Assembly: GCA_029865665.1 (NCBI GenBank)
Contig: JARXAV010000349.1
Span: forward strand, 1-6,036
Reading direction: 5' to 3'
Source: Flectobacillus sp.
GTDB taxonomy: Bacteria > Bacteroidota > Bacteroidia > Cytophagales > Spirosomataceae
DNA: 6,036 bases
Positions 1 to 5,857 of this stretch are shown here, piece after piece. How positions within the stretch are numbered: position 1 is the first letter of the stretch; every line of letters begins with the position of its first letter. A model generated the notes under the pieces. The model was not told the origin of the DNA, searched no databases, and worked only from the letters and a program-made list of their open reading frames with translations. Both the position numbers and the translations under genes were made by a program.

Positions 1-84
1 GTAAAACCAAATAGATAAAGCCATTCTGCGATTTTAAGGATTGAAATTATCTCTCTATTTTATTAAGTTGATGTTTTAGTATTT

Positions 85-124
85 AAACGGAAGCCTTCCT
101 ATCTGATTAGGGCTTCCGTTTTTT
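85..124 (+). terminator. Rho-independent terminator of an upstream unit
   Basis: An 11-bp perfect stem (85-95 pairing with 111-121, core AACGGAAGCC / GGCTTCCGTT) encloses a 15-base loop and runs directly into a T tract at 119-124. This is the classic shape of an intrinsic terminator on the + strand. No gene is recognisable in 1-84; the short open tail at 1-18 ending in TAG-A-TAA is too short to assign, so the terminated gene ends at or before the left edge. The left arm also contains a small self-complementary stretch (GGAAG at 89-93, CTTCC at 95-99) that could compete with the main stem. On the opposite strand the run of T after the stem is only three bases, so termination in that direction is less likely. 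Confidence 0.85.
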
Positions 125-157
125 GTGTTTGGAGGAATGGGGTCGGTAGCTCAACAG

Positions 158-223
158 CTCAGGGATTAAAATCCCTGCTTACAAACTCGTTCGTCCCGAT
201 GGGACTTGCACACTTGAAGAAGA
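158..223 (+). repeat. Palindromic repeat unit, copy 1 (REP-like)
   Basis: This non-coding unit has two hairpins in series. The first is CAGGGATTAAAATCCCTG (160-177), an 8-bp stem closed by two A residues. The second is GTCCC-GAT-GGGAC (193-205), a 5-bp stem with a three-base loop. The unit ends in CTTG followed by TTGAAGAAGA (214-223). A related copy lies at 309-365 and shares the opening CTCAGGGATTAAA, the second hairpin with its flanks, and the closing TTGAAGAAGA. The two-hairpin arrangement resembles REP-type elements mobilised by REP-associated tyrosine transposases, but no such transposase is in the window and the family assignment is from general resemblance only. The arms GGGA and TCCC could also pair between the two hairpins, so alternative folds exist. 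Confidence 0.65.
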
Positions 224-250
224 TTTTGGATGATGAATTTTGAATGTTGG

Positions 251-306
251 ATTGACTTCGTAACCCTGACAGCGGTCAACGACCCTGTTAGGGTTACGAA
301 GTCAAT
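251..306. repeat. 56-nt near-perfect inverted repeat (hairpin element)
   Basis: The left arm 251-272 and right arm 285-306 match at 21 of 22 positions. The outer 17 bases (251-267 against 290-306) are perfect, and the single odd pair (G268 with T289) would be a G-U wobble in RNA. Past a bulged C at 273 the stem continues with GGTC (274-277) and GACC (281-284) around an AAC loop, so almost the whole element folds into one rod. There is no T tract after it, which argues against an intrinsic terminator. No target-site duplication is visible at its edges. It sits between the two copies of the REP-like unit. It could be a very short non-autonomous mobile element, a protein-bound palindrome or a transcript-stabilising hairpin; the sequence alone does not decide. 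Confidence 0.8.
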
Positions 307-308
307 TA

Positions 309-365
309 CTCAGGGATTAAACTACATCGGTCGTCCTGATAGGACTTGAGAAGAATTGAAGAAGA
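309..365 (+). repeat. Palindromic repeat unit, copy 2 (REP-like, shortened)
   Basis: This is a second copy of the unit at 158-223. It opens with the same CTCAGGGATTAAA (309-321) but lacks about a dozen bases corresponding to the right arm of the first hairpin, so that hairpin is lost. The second hairpin is kept as GTCCT-GAT-AGGAC (333-345). Over the 22-base core (327-348 compared with 187-208) only three positions differ, and two of those are the opposing bases of one stem pair (C-G in copy 1, T-A here). The unit closes with TTGAAGAAGA at 356-365, as copy 1 does. It is non-coding and is followed by the upstream region of the lipoprotein operon. Confidence 0.6.
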
Positions 366-381
366 ATCAATCCGCCTATTT

Positions 382-409
382 TTTGTTTCGTAAAGCTTTC
401 TTATACTTG
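382..409 (+). promoter_or_regulatory. Weak candidate promoter for the lipoprotein operon
   Basis: TTTG at 382-385 is followed, 16 bases later, by TATACTTG at 402-409, one mismatch from the Bacteroidetes -7 consensus TAnnTTTG. The spacer is slightly short for the usual TTTG / TAnnTTTG pair. If used, transcription would begin near 415 and give a leader of about 80 bases to the ATG at 498. It is the best candidate seen upstream of that gene, but it is not strong. Confidence 0.28.
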
Positions 410-497
410 TGTTAAATTGTTGAGAAGGGGAAAATCATCTAGTTTGATGGATTACACAATTACCTCCATCGCTAATCGTAGAAACCATTCCATTAAA

Positions 498-1163
498 ATG
501 ACAAAGTTAAATCAAACAGTTCATTTTTATCTACCTATCTACGGCTTACTGGTAGGCATTATGCTATTTGCCTGTGACAAAAAGGGTGAAAACGTTTTCT
601 CATTAATAACAGAATACTATTCTTTTGAAAATGAAATTCTCCCCTCCAAAGACTCAATTTGTATCACAAGTCATGGTAATAACCTAAACGTTTATTTTGA
701 AAATGAGCAAAACAGAGACACGTCTTTTACAGTCATTCTTGGCGATTCGCTCCTTTTTATAAAAGACAAAATGCAATTAATCCCTTCCCACAACTTTTAT
801 CAAAAGAAAATCACAATTTCACAATTCAACACTAGCTTTTTTACTCCATATTTATCAAATAATAGTATCTTAAAAGGTATAAGAACTTACCGAATAGGCA
901 GTAAACACTACCCTATCCATTGTTTTTTAGAAAATGTAATAGATGACGAACACTCATCTGGATACAGTTATTACTTAGCCGATGTCGGTTTCATTGCTTT
1001 TATAAATAGCCATAGCAAGTACTACTGTTTAGTAAAAAACATAGAACAAAATCCAGACCTCAATAACGTTGAACTAAAGCAACTAACTAGGTTACTAACA
1101 AAAGATTCTAGCTTTTTCATAAATAGGGAAATATTTCCTAAACTACCCAAAGAATATCAGTAA
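498..1163 (+). CDS. Predicted lipoprotein of unknown function (221 aa)
   Basis: I do not recognise this family. The frame is open from a TTG at 417, but the ATG at 498 is preferred. From there the first 26 residues form a typical lipoprotein signal: a Lys near the start, a hydrophobic stretch IYGLLVGIMLFA, and Cys26 in the lipobox-like LFAC. A 417 or 447 start would put 17-27 polar residues in front of it. The mature part begins CDKKGE and has few features: mixed short strands, three further Cys (55, 142, 177), and an aromatic segment around residues 156-177 (GYSYYLADVGFIAF, then YYC). Cleavage by signal peptidase II and anchoring in the cell envelope are inferred from the signal. It is the first of three closely spaced same-strand genes, 31 bases before the next. 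The coding sequence looks richer in A+T than the transporter gene downstream. Confidence 0.8.
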   Translation: MTKLNQTVHFYLPIYGLLVGIMLFACDKKGENVFSLITEYYSFENEILPSKDSICITSHGNNLNVYFENEQNRDTSFTVILGDSLLFIKDKMQLIPSHNFYQKKITISQFNTSFFTPYLSNNSILKGIRTYRIGSKHYPIHCFLENVIDDEHSSGYSYYLADVGFIAFINSHSKYYCLVKNIEQNPDLNNVELKQLTRLLTKDSSFFINREIFPKLPKEYQ

Positions 1164-1194
1164 ATAAATCGCTCGTACTTCAAATATTTCCAAG

Positions 1195-1596
1195 ATGAAA
1201 ACCAAACCCATTCTCCTATTAAGCTTATTATTCACGTTTCTTCAATGTGCAACAAAGAATACTTTTGTACGAAAAGACGTAGCTGAAGGTAATATTCCTT
1301 ATACCAAGACCCCAAACCTTTTTCTCTTCTTTGAGTTATTTTTTAGGGATTCTGTCTCCGTTTTTTACAATCATCAAAAGGTATTTAAGGAATTTGTTGT
1401 CACTAAAAAAAATGGAATCAGCAAGTCGGTATGCTTAATAAAACCTGTAATTTCTCATGGCTTAATCGAACTTTATATAGGCTCTAAAAAACATAAATTT
1501 CGTACCATAAAAGGATACCAATATTATTACTTAGGAAAAGCTGACAACGGAAATGTACGTGTTACTTATACGAATGTGTTTAGGGATTATAATTAA
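1195..1596 (+). CDS. Small secreted or lipoprotein-like hypothetical protein (133 aa)
   Basis: I do not recognise this family. The ATG at 1195 opens a clear secretion signal (MKTKPILLLSLLFTFLQC) ending at Cys18. The residue before the Cys is Gln, where lipoboxes normally have a small residue, so lipidation is less certain than in the two neighbours. The mature part is about 115 residues, rich in Phe, Tyr, Val and Lys in alternating patterns that suggest a small all-beta domain (for example SVSVFYNHQKVFKEFVVTKK, then ELYIGSKKHKF). It ends in a VTYTNVFRDYN tail. No catalytic motif is visible. It follows the preceding gene by 31 bases and leads the next by 12, so the three are probably co-transcribed. 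The beta-sandwich idea is an inference from residue pattern only. Confidence 0.75.
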   Translation: MKTKPILLLSLLFTFLQCATKNTFVRKDVAEGNIPYTKTPNLFLFFELFFRDSVSVFYNHQKVFKEFVVTKKNGISKSVCLIKPVISHGLIELYIGSKKHKFRTIKGYQYYYLGKADNGNVRVTYTNVFRDYN

Positions 1597-1608
1597 GCAA
1601 ATACCTTT

Positions 1609-2115
1609 ATGAAAAACGCTATCGCAATACTTCTACTGCTTTTATGTATGATGGGATGTCAATCGCAAAACCAAGAAAGGTCTATAACTTTTGCAAAAGG
1701 ATATGAAGACAATCCTGCTATTCCCAAATTGGCTATTGAACTTACCGAAAACGGGACGGTATTTATTTACTCCTCTATTCCTAAAATAGACACTGCCCAT
1801 TATTACGAAGGAAAAATAAGCTGCGATAGTGTTCAGCAGATTATCCAAAAATTCAATGCTTATTTTGGACGTTTTTCTACTTCGATAAATCCCCATATTG
1901 CGGATGATGTTAAACTAGAAATCGTACGTAAAGACCTAGACAAAAAATGGTATCTAGCTGGCTATAGCGTGGAACTAACAGCAGAGCAATATGATTTAAC
2001 AGAAAAGGTATTTTACCTAGAAAAAGTAAAAGACCTATCTCCCATTCCCTATCATTCCTTTGACACAAGTATCCAGTATGAAACACTACCTTTACCTCCT
2101 CCTCTTCCAAATTAA
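1609..2115 (+). CDS. Predicted lipoprotein of unknown function (168 aa)
   Basis: The ATG at 1609 begins a strong lipoprotein signal: MKN, a hydrophobic run AIAILLLLLCMM, and Cys17 in MMGC followed by a polar QSQNQE linker. The mature domain (about residues 24-145) has a strand-turn pattern with a NGTV turn at 48-51, then a helix-like segment SVQQIIQKFNAYFG around residues 73-86, and a later LTAEQYDLTEKVF segment. This order loosely recalls small Bacteroidetes domains of the DUF6438 kind, but the Cys-containing motif typical of those is absent, so I do not assign it. The C-terminus is a short proline-rich tail (LPLPPPLPN). It lies 12 bases after the previous gene and is the last gene of the presumed operon. 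No convincing terminator follows. A membrane-anchored periplasmic or surface location is inferred from the signal. Confidence 0.8.
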   Translation: MKNAIAILLLLLCMMGCQSQNQERSITFAKGYEDNPAIPKLAIELTENGTVFIYSSIPKIDTAHYYEGKISCDSVQQIIQKFNAYFGRFSTSINPHIADDVKLEIVRKDLDKKWYLAGYSVELTAEQYDLTEKVFYLEKVKDLSPIPYHSFDTSIQYETLPLPPPLPN

Positions 2116-2179
2116 TCACCAAACACGTTAATCCTCCACCTAATTCACACCTTCCCCCCAACAAATACGTACCATTTTA

Positions 2180-2298
2180 TAAAGTGGACTCTACTTCTAT
2201 ACCCTAAATCACTGATTAACAAAGACCTATAGTATAAATCTATTTTTTCTCAAAAAAATAACATTTCAGTAAAGTGGAACGACTGGTGATACTTCTAT
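2180..2298 (+). repeat. Duplicated two-word module TAAAGTGGA ... TACTTCTAT
   Basis: TAAAGTGGA occurs at 2180-2188 and again at 2270-2278, exactly 90 bases on. Each is followed in the same order by TACTTCTAT (2192-2200 and 2290-2298). The gap between the words is 3 bases in the first copy and 11 in the second. Preservation of two 9-base words in order suggests either a decayed duplication or paired protein-binding sites. The first TAAAGTGGA is also the right half of the near-palindrome at 2172-2187. The function is unknown. Confidence 0.45.
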
Positions 2299-2525
2299 TG
2301 GTACTTTTGCAAGAAAGATTTAAACTATCCATTTTTATAAAATCACCAGCTCACTAAAGATGCAACATTGCTCCCTTATTTTTTCTGGATAGACTAGTCC
2401 AATTAGGTCGTTTGAGATGGCTCTATTTTTATAGATGCCTATTGGTATGAACGTGGTACTATTTTTTGACTTCTTTAAGCTCAAACGCTATAGAAAGTCA
2501 TAAAAACTAGTATTTAAAGTACATT

Positions 2526-2558
2526 ATGTCTAAAAATACCAGCGAAATGTCTAAAATT
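2526..2558 (+). promoter_or_regulatory. Candidate activator site: two 12-base direct repeats 21 bases apart
   Basis: ATGTCTAAAAAT (2526-2537) and ATGTCTAAAATT (2547-2558) match at 11 of 12 positions, and their starts are 21 bases apart, two turns of the helix. The second ends 27 bases before the -7 element at 2586, which would place the repeats at about -73 to -62 and -52 to -41 from a start near 2599. That is the usual position for an activator contacting RNA polymerase. A looser relative (AAGTCATAAAA around 2495-2505) lies 31 bases, about three turns, further upstream. Direct repeats suit AraC-type or hybrid two-component regulators, common partners of SusCD operons, but no regulator gene is in the window, so the identity of the protein is unknown. 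Confidence 0.45.
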
Positions 2559-2585
2559 GCACCTCATAAACCCAGACAGTAAATT

Positions 2586-2593
2586 AATTTTGT
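2586..2593 (+). promoter_or_regulatory. -7 promoter element of the susC-type operon
   Basis: TAATTTTG matches the Bacteroidetes primary-sigma -7 consensus TAnnTTTG exactly. It lies 57 bases before the ATG at 2651, so the transcript would start near 2598-2600 with a leader of about 50 bases that is almost entirely A and T. The nearest upstream TTG (2557-2559) is 26 bases away, longer than the usual spacing of about 19-21, so the -33 box is poor. A weak -33 box would fit a promoter that needs the activator suggested by the direct repeats just upstream. Confidence 0.5.
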
Positions 2594-2650
2594 ACTAATA
2601 AAAAATAAAAAAGTTATATTATTATATATTCCATTAATCAATCTCCATTC

Positions 2651-5600
2651 ATGACAATCCAAAACTACAAAGAGAAAATGAGTACATTTCTTCCAGTGGG
2701 GACGTTTTCATTTAGTCGAAAACTCCTACTTATGATAATGTTCAGTTGGGTGAGCTTCGCAACATTCGCTCAAAATACTGTTTCAGGAACGATTAAAGAT
2801 GCCAAAGACGGGCAAGGTTTACCAGGGGTTACGGTACAAATTAAAGGAAGTACAAAAGGAACGCAATCGACAAGCGACGGTAAATATCAGCTAACAAATG
2901 TAGCTCCAAACGCTGTTATTGTATTTAGTTTTATTGGAAAAGTATCACAAGAAATCACCGCAGGTAGCCGTAGTGTTATTAATGTGTTGATGGAAGATGA
3001 CAGCAAAACATTGGGTGAGGTTGTCGTAATCGGTTATGGTTCTCAGAAAAAGAAAGACTTAACAGGTTCGGTAGCGGCTATCAATTCAGAGGATTTTAAC
3101 CGTGGTAACATTGCTTCTCCAGATCAATTGGTGGTAGGTAAAGTGGCAGGGGTTCAAATCACTTCAAACGGTGGTGCTCCAGGTGCTGGTAGTACAATTC
3201 GTATCCGTGGTGGTGCTTCGTTAAATGCCAACAACGATCCATTAATCGTTATTGATGGAGTGCCTTTAGATAACTCTACGGTTTCGGGTGCGTCAAGTTC
3301 GTTGAGTTTAATTAACCCGAACGACATTGAATCAATGAACATCTTGAAAGATGCTTCAGCAACGGCTATTTATGGTTCAAGAGCGTCTAATGGGGTAATC
3401 TTGATTACGACCAAAAAGGGTTCTGTGAACGGTGGCTTGAAAGTTAATTTCAGTTCTCAGGCATCTTTAGGACAAAGTACTGGTTTCCTTAAAAACTTAA
3501 CCGCAGCAGAATTTAGTGCCATTGTTAACGAAAAAGGAAATGCTACTCAAAAAGCAACGTTGGGTACTTCAAATACGAACTGGCAAGACTTAATTTATCG
3601 CAATGCGTTCAGTATTGATAATAACTTGAGCGTTTCGGGTGCATTGAAAGAAGTTCCTTTCCGTGTTTCGGTTGGTTATACAAACCAAGACGGTATCTTG
3701 AAAACGTCTAACATGGGACGTACTTCGGCTTCCATCGGTTTCAGCCCTACGTTATTGAACAAGCACTTGAAAATTGATGTAAATTTAAAAGGAACAAATA
3801 CCGACAATACCTTTGCTAACACAGGAGCAATTGGTGCTGCGGCAGCATTTGACCCTACGCAATCACCTTACTCAAACAACGCTAATTATGGTGGATACTG
3901 GGAATGGTTATCGGCAGATGGTAGCTTAAATACGCAAGCAACTCGTAACCCACTTGGTTTATTGAACTTAACGAACGACAAAGGAAATGTAAAACGTAGT
4001 ATTGGTAATATTCAATTGGATTATAAATTCCATTTCTTGCCAGAATTACGTGCAAATGTGAACGTTGGTTATGACATCAGTAAGAGTGATGGAACTCGTT
4101 TTGTACCTGCTTTTGCTGCTCAGAGCTTTGTGAATGCTGGTTCAAAAACGGTTTATACACAGAGCAAGACAAACAAATTGTTTGACTTCTACTTAAACTA
4201 CGTGAAAGACTTAAAGGCAATCAAGAGCCGTATTGATGTAATGGGTGGTTACGAATACCAAGATTTCTTACGTGAAAGTACTGATGTAAATACCAATGCA
4301 GAAGGCACAGTTAAATACACGGATAGCCCATACAAATCTCAAAATACGCTAGTTTCATTCTTTAGCCGTTTGAACTATACGTTTGATGAAGCTTATTTAT
4401 TAACGGTAACGGTTCGTCGTGATGGTTCATCTCGTTTCAGTAAAGACAACCGTTGGGGTACTTTCCCATCAGCAGCATTTGCTTGGAAATTGAACGAAAT
4501 GAGTTTCTTGAAAAACTCGAATACGATTTCAGACTTGAAACTTCGTGTTGGTTACGGTATCACAGGACAGCAAGATATTGGTCAAGACTATGCGTATCTT
4601 CCTCGTTACACAGCCAGTTTAGACAATGCTCAGTACCAATTAGGCTCAATCTATTATACAACGTTACGTGCTGAAGGTTACGATGCAAACATCAAATGGG
4701 AACAAACAGCAACAACTAACGCAGGTATCGACTTTGCTTTCAAAAAAGCACGCTTATCGGGTAGCATTGATTATTACTTGAAAAATACAAGCAACTTGTT
4801 GAACACGATTCCTGTTGCAGTAGGAACAAACTTGACCAACCAATTATTAACTAACGTTGGTTCAATGGAAAATCAAGGGCTTGAATTAGCCTTGAACTAC
4901 AACCCAATTCATACTGATAAATTTGATTGGAATGTGTCATTCAATGCGACTTACAACGAAAACAAAATCACGAAATTGACCAATAATGCTGATCCAGCTT
5001 ATCAAGGAGTATTAGTAGGTGGTATTTCTGGTGGTGTAGGTAGTACCATCCAAATCCACAGCGTTAACTATCCTGCTTATTCATTCTATGTAATGAAACA
5101 AGCGTATGATGAAAACGGAAAAGCAATTGAAGGGGTATATGTAGATACTAACGGTGACGGAATTTCTAACTTGAGCGATGCTTATCGTTACCAATCTCCA
5201 GCAGCGAAAGTATTCTTGGGCTTAAACTCACAAATGACTTACCAAGACTGGAACTTCGGTTTTGTAATGAGAGCTAACCTTGGTAACTACGTGTATAACA
5301 ACTTAAAAGCGTCTAACAGTGCTTTGGTTAACCTTACAGGGGCAAACGGTTTCTTAGGTAATATTTCATCAGACTATTTGACAACTGGTTTTGCTAAGAA
5401 TCAATTCTTCTCAGATTACTACATTGAGAATGCTTCTTTCTTACGTATGGAAAACGTAACGGTAGGTTACAATTTCAAACAAGTATTCGGTAGCAAAATC
5501 AATATGCGTTTAAATGCAACGGCTCAAAACGTATTCACAGTAACTAAATACACAGGTTTAAACCCTGAAGTAGCTACAAGTGGTACAACTCCAAGTTCGG

Positions 5601-5665
5601 GAATTGATAACAACATTTATCCAAATCCACGCACTTACTCGTTAGCACTAAACATTGGTTTCTAA
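2651..5665 (+). CDS. SusC/RagA-family TonB-linked outer-membrane transporter
   Basis: This 1004-residue protein is a full-length SusC-type transporter, a TonB-driven outer-membrane barrel that imports a bound nutrient together with its SusD partner. Residues 1-40 are a signal peptide ending TFA|QN. Residues about 43-118 form a carboxypeptidase-regulatory-like beta domain (VSGTIKD, LPGVTVQIKGS, SDGKYQL). The LGEVVVIGYG segment (121-130) is the likely TonB-box region. The plug spans about 133-257, with RIRGGAS, DPLIVIDGVPLD and the family signature NDIESMNILKDASATAIYGS plus ASNGVILITTKKG. The barrel fills about 260-1004, includes the family-typical DTNGDG loop (832-837), and ends in Phe (ALNIGF), as expected for barrel insertion. 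There is no STN signalling domain. The start is ambiguous: ATG at 2678 (residue 10) would give a more normal 31-residue signal and has a purine-rich stretch before it. The substrate cannot be inferred. Confidence 0.97.
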   Translation: MTIQNYKEKMSTFLPVGTFSFSRKLLLMIMFSWVSFATFAQNTVSGTIKDAKDGQGLPGVTVQIKGSTKGTQSTSDGKYQLTNVAPNAVIVFSFIGKVSQEITAGSRSVINVLMEDDSKTLGEVVVIGYGSQKKKDLTGSVAAINSEDFNRGNIASPDQLVVGKVAGVQITSNGGAPGAGSTIRIRGGASLNANNDPLIVIDGVPLDNSTVSGASSSLSLINPNDIESMNILKDASATAIYGSRASNGVILITTKKGSVNGGLKVNFSSQASLGQSTGFLKNLTAAEFSAIVNEKGNATQKATLGTSNTNWQDLIYRNAFSIDNNLSVSGALKEVPFRVSVGYTNQDGILKTSNMGRTSASIGFSPTLLNKHLKIDVNLKGTNTDNTFANTGAIGAAAAFDPTQSPYSNNANYGGYWEWLSADGSLNTQATRNPLGLLNLTNDKGNVKRSIGNIQLDYKFHFLPELRANVNVGYDISKSDGTRFVPAFAAQSFVNAGSKTVYTQSKTNKLFDFYLNYVKDLKAIKSRIDVMGGYEYQDFLRESTDVNTNAEGTVKYTDSPYKSQNTLVSFFSRLNYTFDEAYLLTVTVRRDGSSRFSKDNRWGTFPSAAFAWKLNEMSFLKNSNTISDLKLRVGYGITGQQDIGQDYAYLPRYTASLDNAQYQLGSIYYTTLRAEGYDANIKWEQTATTNAGIDFAFKKARLSGSIDYYLKNTSNLLNTIPVAVGTNLTNQLLTNVGSMENQGLELALNYNPIHTDKFDWNVSFNATYNENKITKLTNNADPAYQGVLVGGISGGVGSTIQIHSVNYPAYSFYVMKQAYDENGKAIEGVYVDTNGDGISNLSDAYRYQSPAAKVFLGLNSQMTYQDWNFGFVMRANLGNYVYNNLKASNSALVNLTGANGFLGNISSDYLTTGFAKNQFFSDYYIENASFLRMENVTVGYNFKQVFGSKINMRLNATAQNVFTVTKYTGLNPEVATSGTTPSSGIDNNIYPNPRTYSLALNIGF

Positions 5666-5857
5666 GAATAATGCTGAATTATAGATGTTGGATTTTGGAT
5701 TTAAAGCACAATAGAAATCTAAGTTCCAACTAATTTTACATGATTACTTATGAACTTGATTTTGAGAGGAATTCACCTGCTTTCGAGCAATCTTTTCACT
5801 CATAAACAGTTAACTCATAAGCTTCAATAATCAACATTTAAGATTTACTTTACTCAG
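5666..5857. other. Long spacer between the susC- and susD-type genes
   Basis: These 192 bases hold no supported gene; SusC and SusD genes are more often separated by a few tens of bases. Near its start is a short internally repeated stretch, GATGTTGGATTTTGGATTT (5684-5702), whose words GATTTTGGAT and ATGTTGGATT also occur in the repeat region near 222-252. ACTCATAA occurs twice, 15 bases apart (5798-5805 and 5813-5820). I see no strong terminator hairpin and no exact TAnnTTTG element, so read-through from the susC promoter remains the simplest way to express the susD-type gene. A 21-codon open frame at 5740-5805 has no supporting feature. Confidence 0.6.

Larger units (their letters stand above)
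2116..2650. other. Gene-free region upstream of the susC-type gene
   Basis: These 535 bases hold no supported gene: every frame on the + strand that I followed is broken by frequent stops, with only peptides of about 20-30 codons. The left part (2172-2345) is built of recurring motifs: a near-palindrome CCATTTTATAAAGTGG (2172-2187), a duplicated pair of 9-base words, and CTATTGGTA at 2295-2303 and 2439-2447. The right part holds a pair of direct repeats (2526-2558), a -7 promoter element (2586-2593) and an AT-rich leader up to the ATG at 2651. No strong terminator for the lipoprotein genes is seen; the only candidate is an all-A/T hairpin at 2241-2260. I read the region as the transporter operon's control region plus old intergenic sequence. 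Confidence 0.6.

Noticed and set aside
1..18. Short open tail (five codons then TAA) as the end of an upstream gene.
   Set aside because: Too short to assign a frame or family; all three frames stop within the first 20 bases or so. The terminator at 85-124 does imply a + strand gene ending near or before the edge.
251..306. Intrinsic terminator.
   Set aside because: The stem is very long and is not followed by a T tract on either strand; a clear terminator already exists at 85-124.
158..365. CRISPR array or leader.
   Set aside because: Only two unequal repeat copies, themselves palindromic and of different length, with a hairpin rather than a spacer between them, and no cas gene.
1642..2164. 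Two 84-codon open frames on the minus strand.
   Set aside because: They lie opposite the well-supported lipoprotein gene at 1609-2115, have no secretion signal or recognisable domain, and are typical shadows.
2241..2260. TATTTTTT / AAAAAATA hairpin as terminator for the lipoprotein operon.
   Set aside because: The stem is made only of A-T pairs with no T tract after it; this is likely in AT-rich DNA by chance.
2302..2309. Second exact TAnnTTTG element (TACTTTTG).
   Set aside because: It has no suitably spaced -33 box and lies about 340 bases from the susC start with no gene behind it; a chance match is likely in AT-rich DNA.
2283..2349. 8-bp inverted repeat CTGGTGAT (2283-2290) / ATCACCAG (2342-2349).
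   Set aside because: An 8-base match with a 51-base loop is expected by chance in a region of this size, and the pairing does not extend.
2435..2503. 22-codon open frame with a hydrophobic-basic peptide.
   Set aside because: Too short, no start context and no similarity that I can support; it lies in a region where all followed frames are broken.
3154..3342. 62-codon minus-strand open frame inside the susC-type gene.
   Set aside because: Antisense to the highly conserved plug domain; its openness follows from the codons of the real gene.
4453..4674. 73-codon + strand open frame in another register within the susC-type gene.
   Set aside because: It overlaps the barrel-coding region of a clearly intact gene and has no features of its own.
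5740..5805. 21-codon open frame in the susC-susD gap.
   Set aside because: No ribosome site, signal or recognisable motif; a frame of this length is expected by chance.
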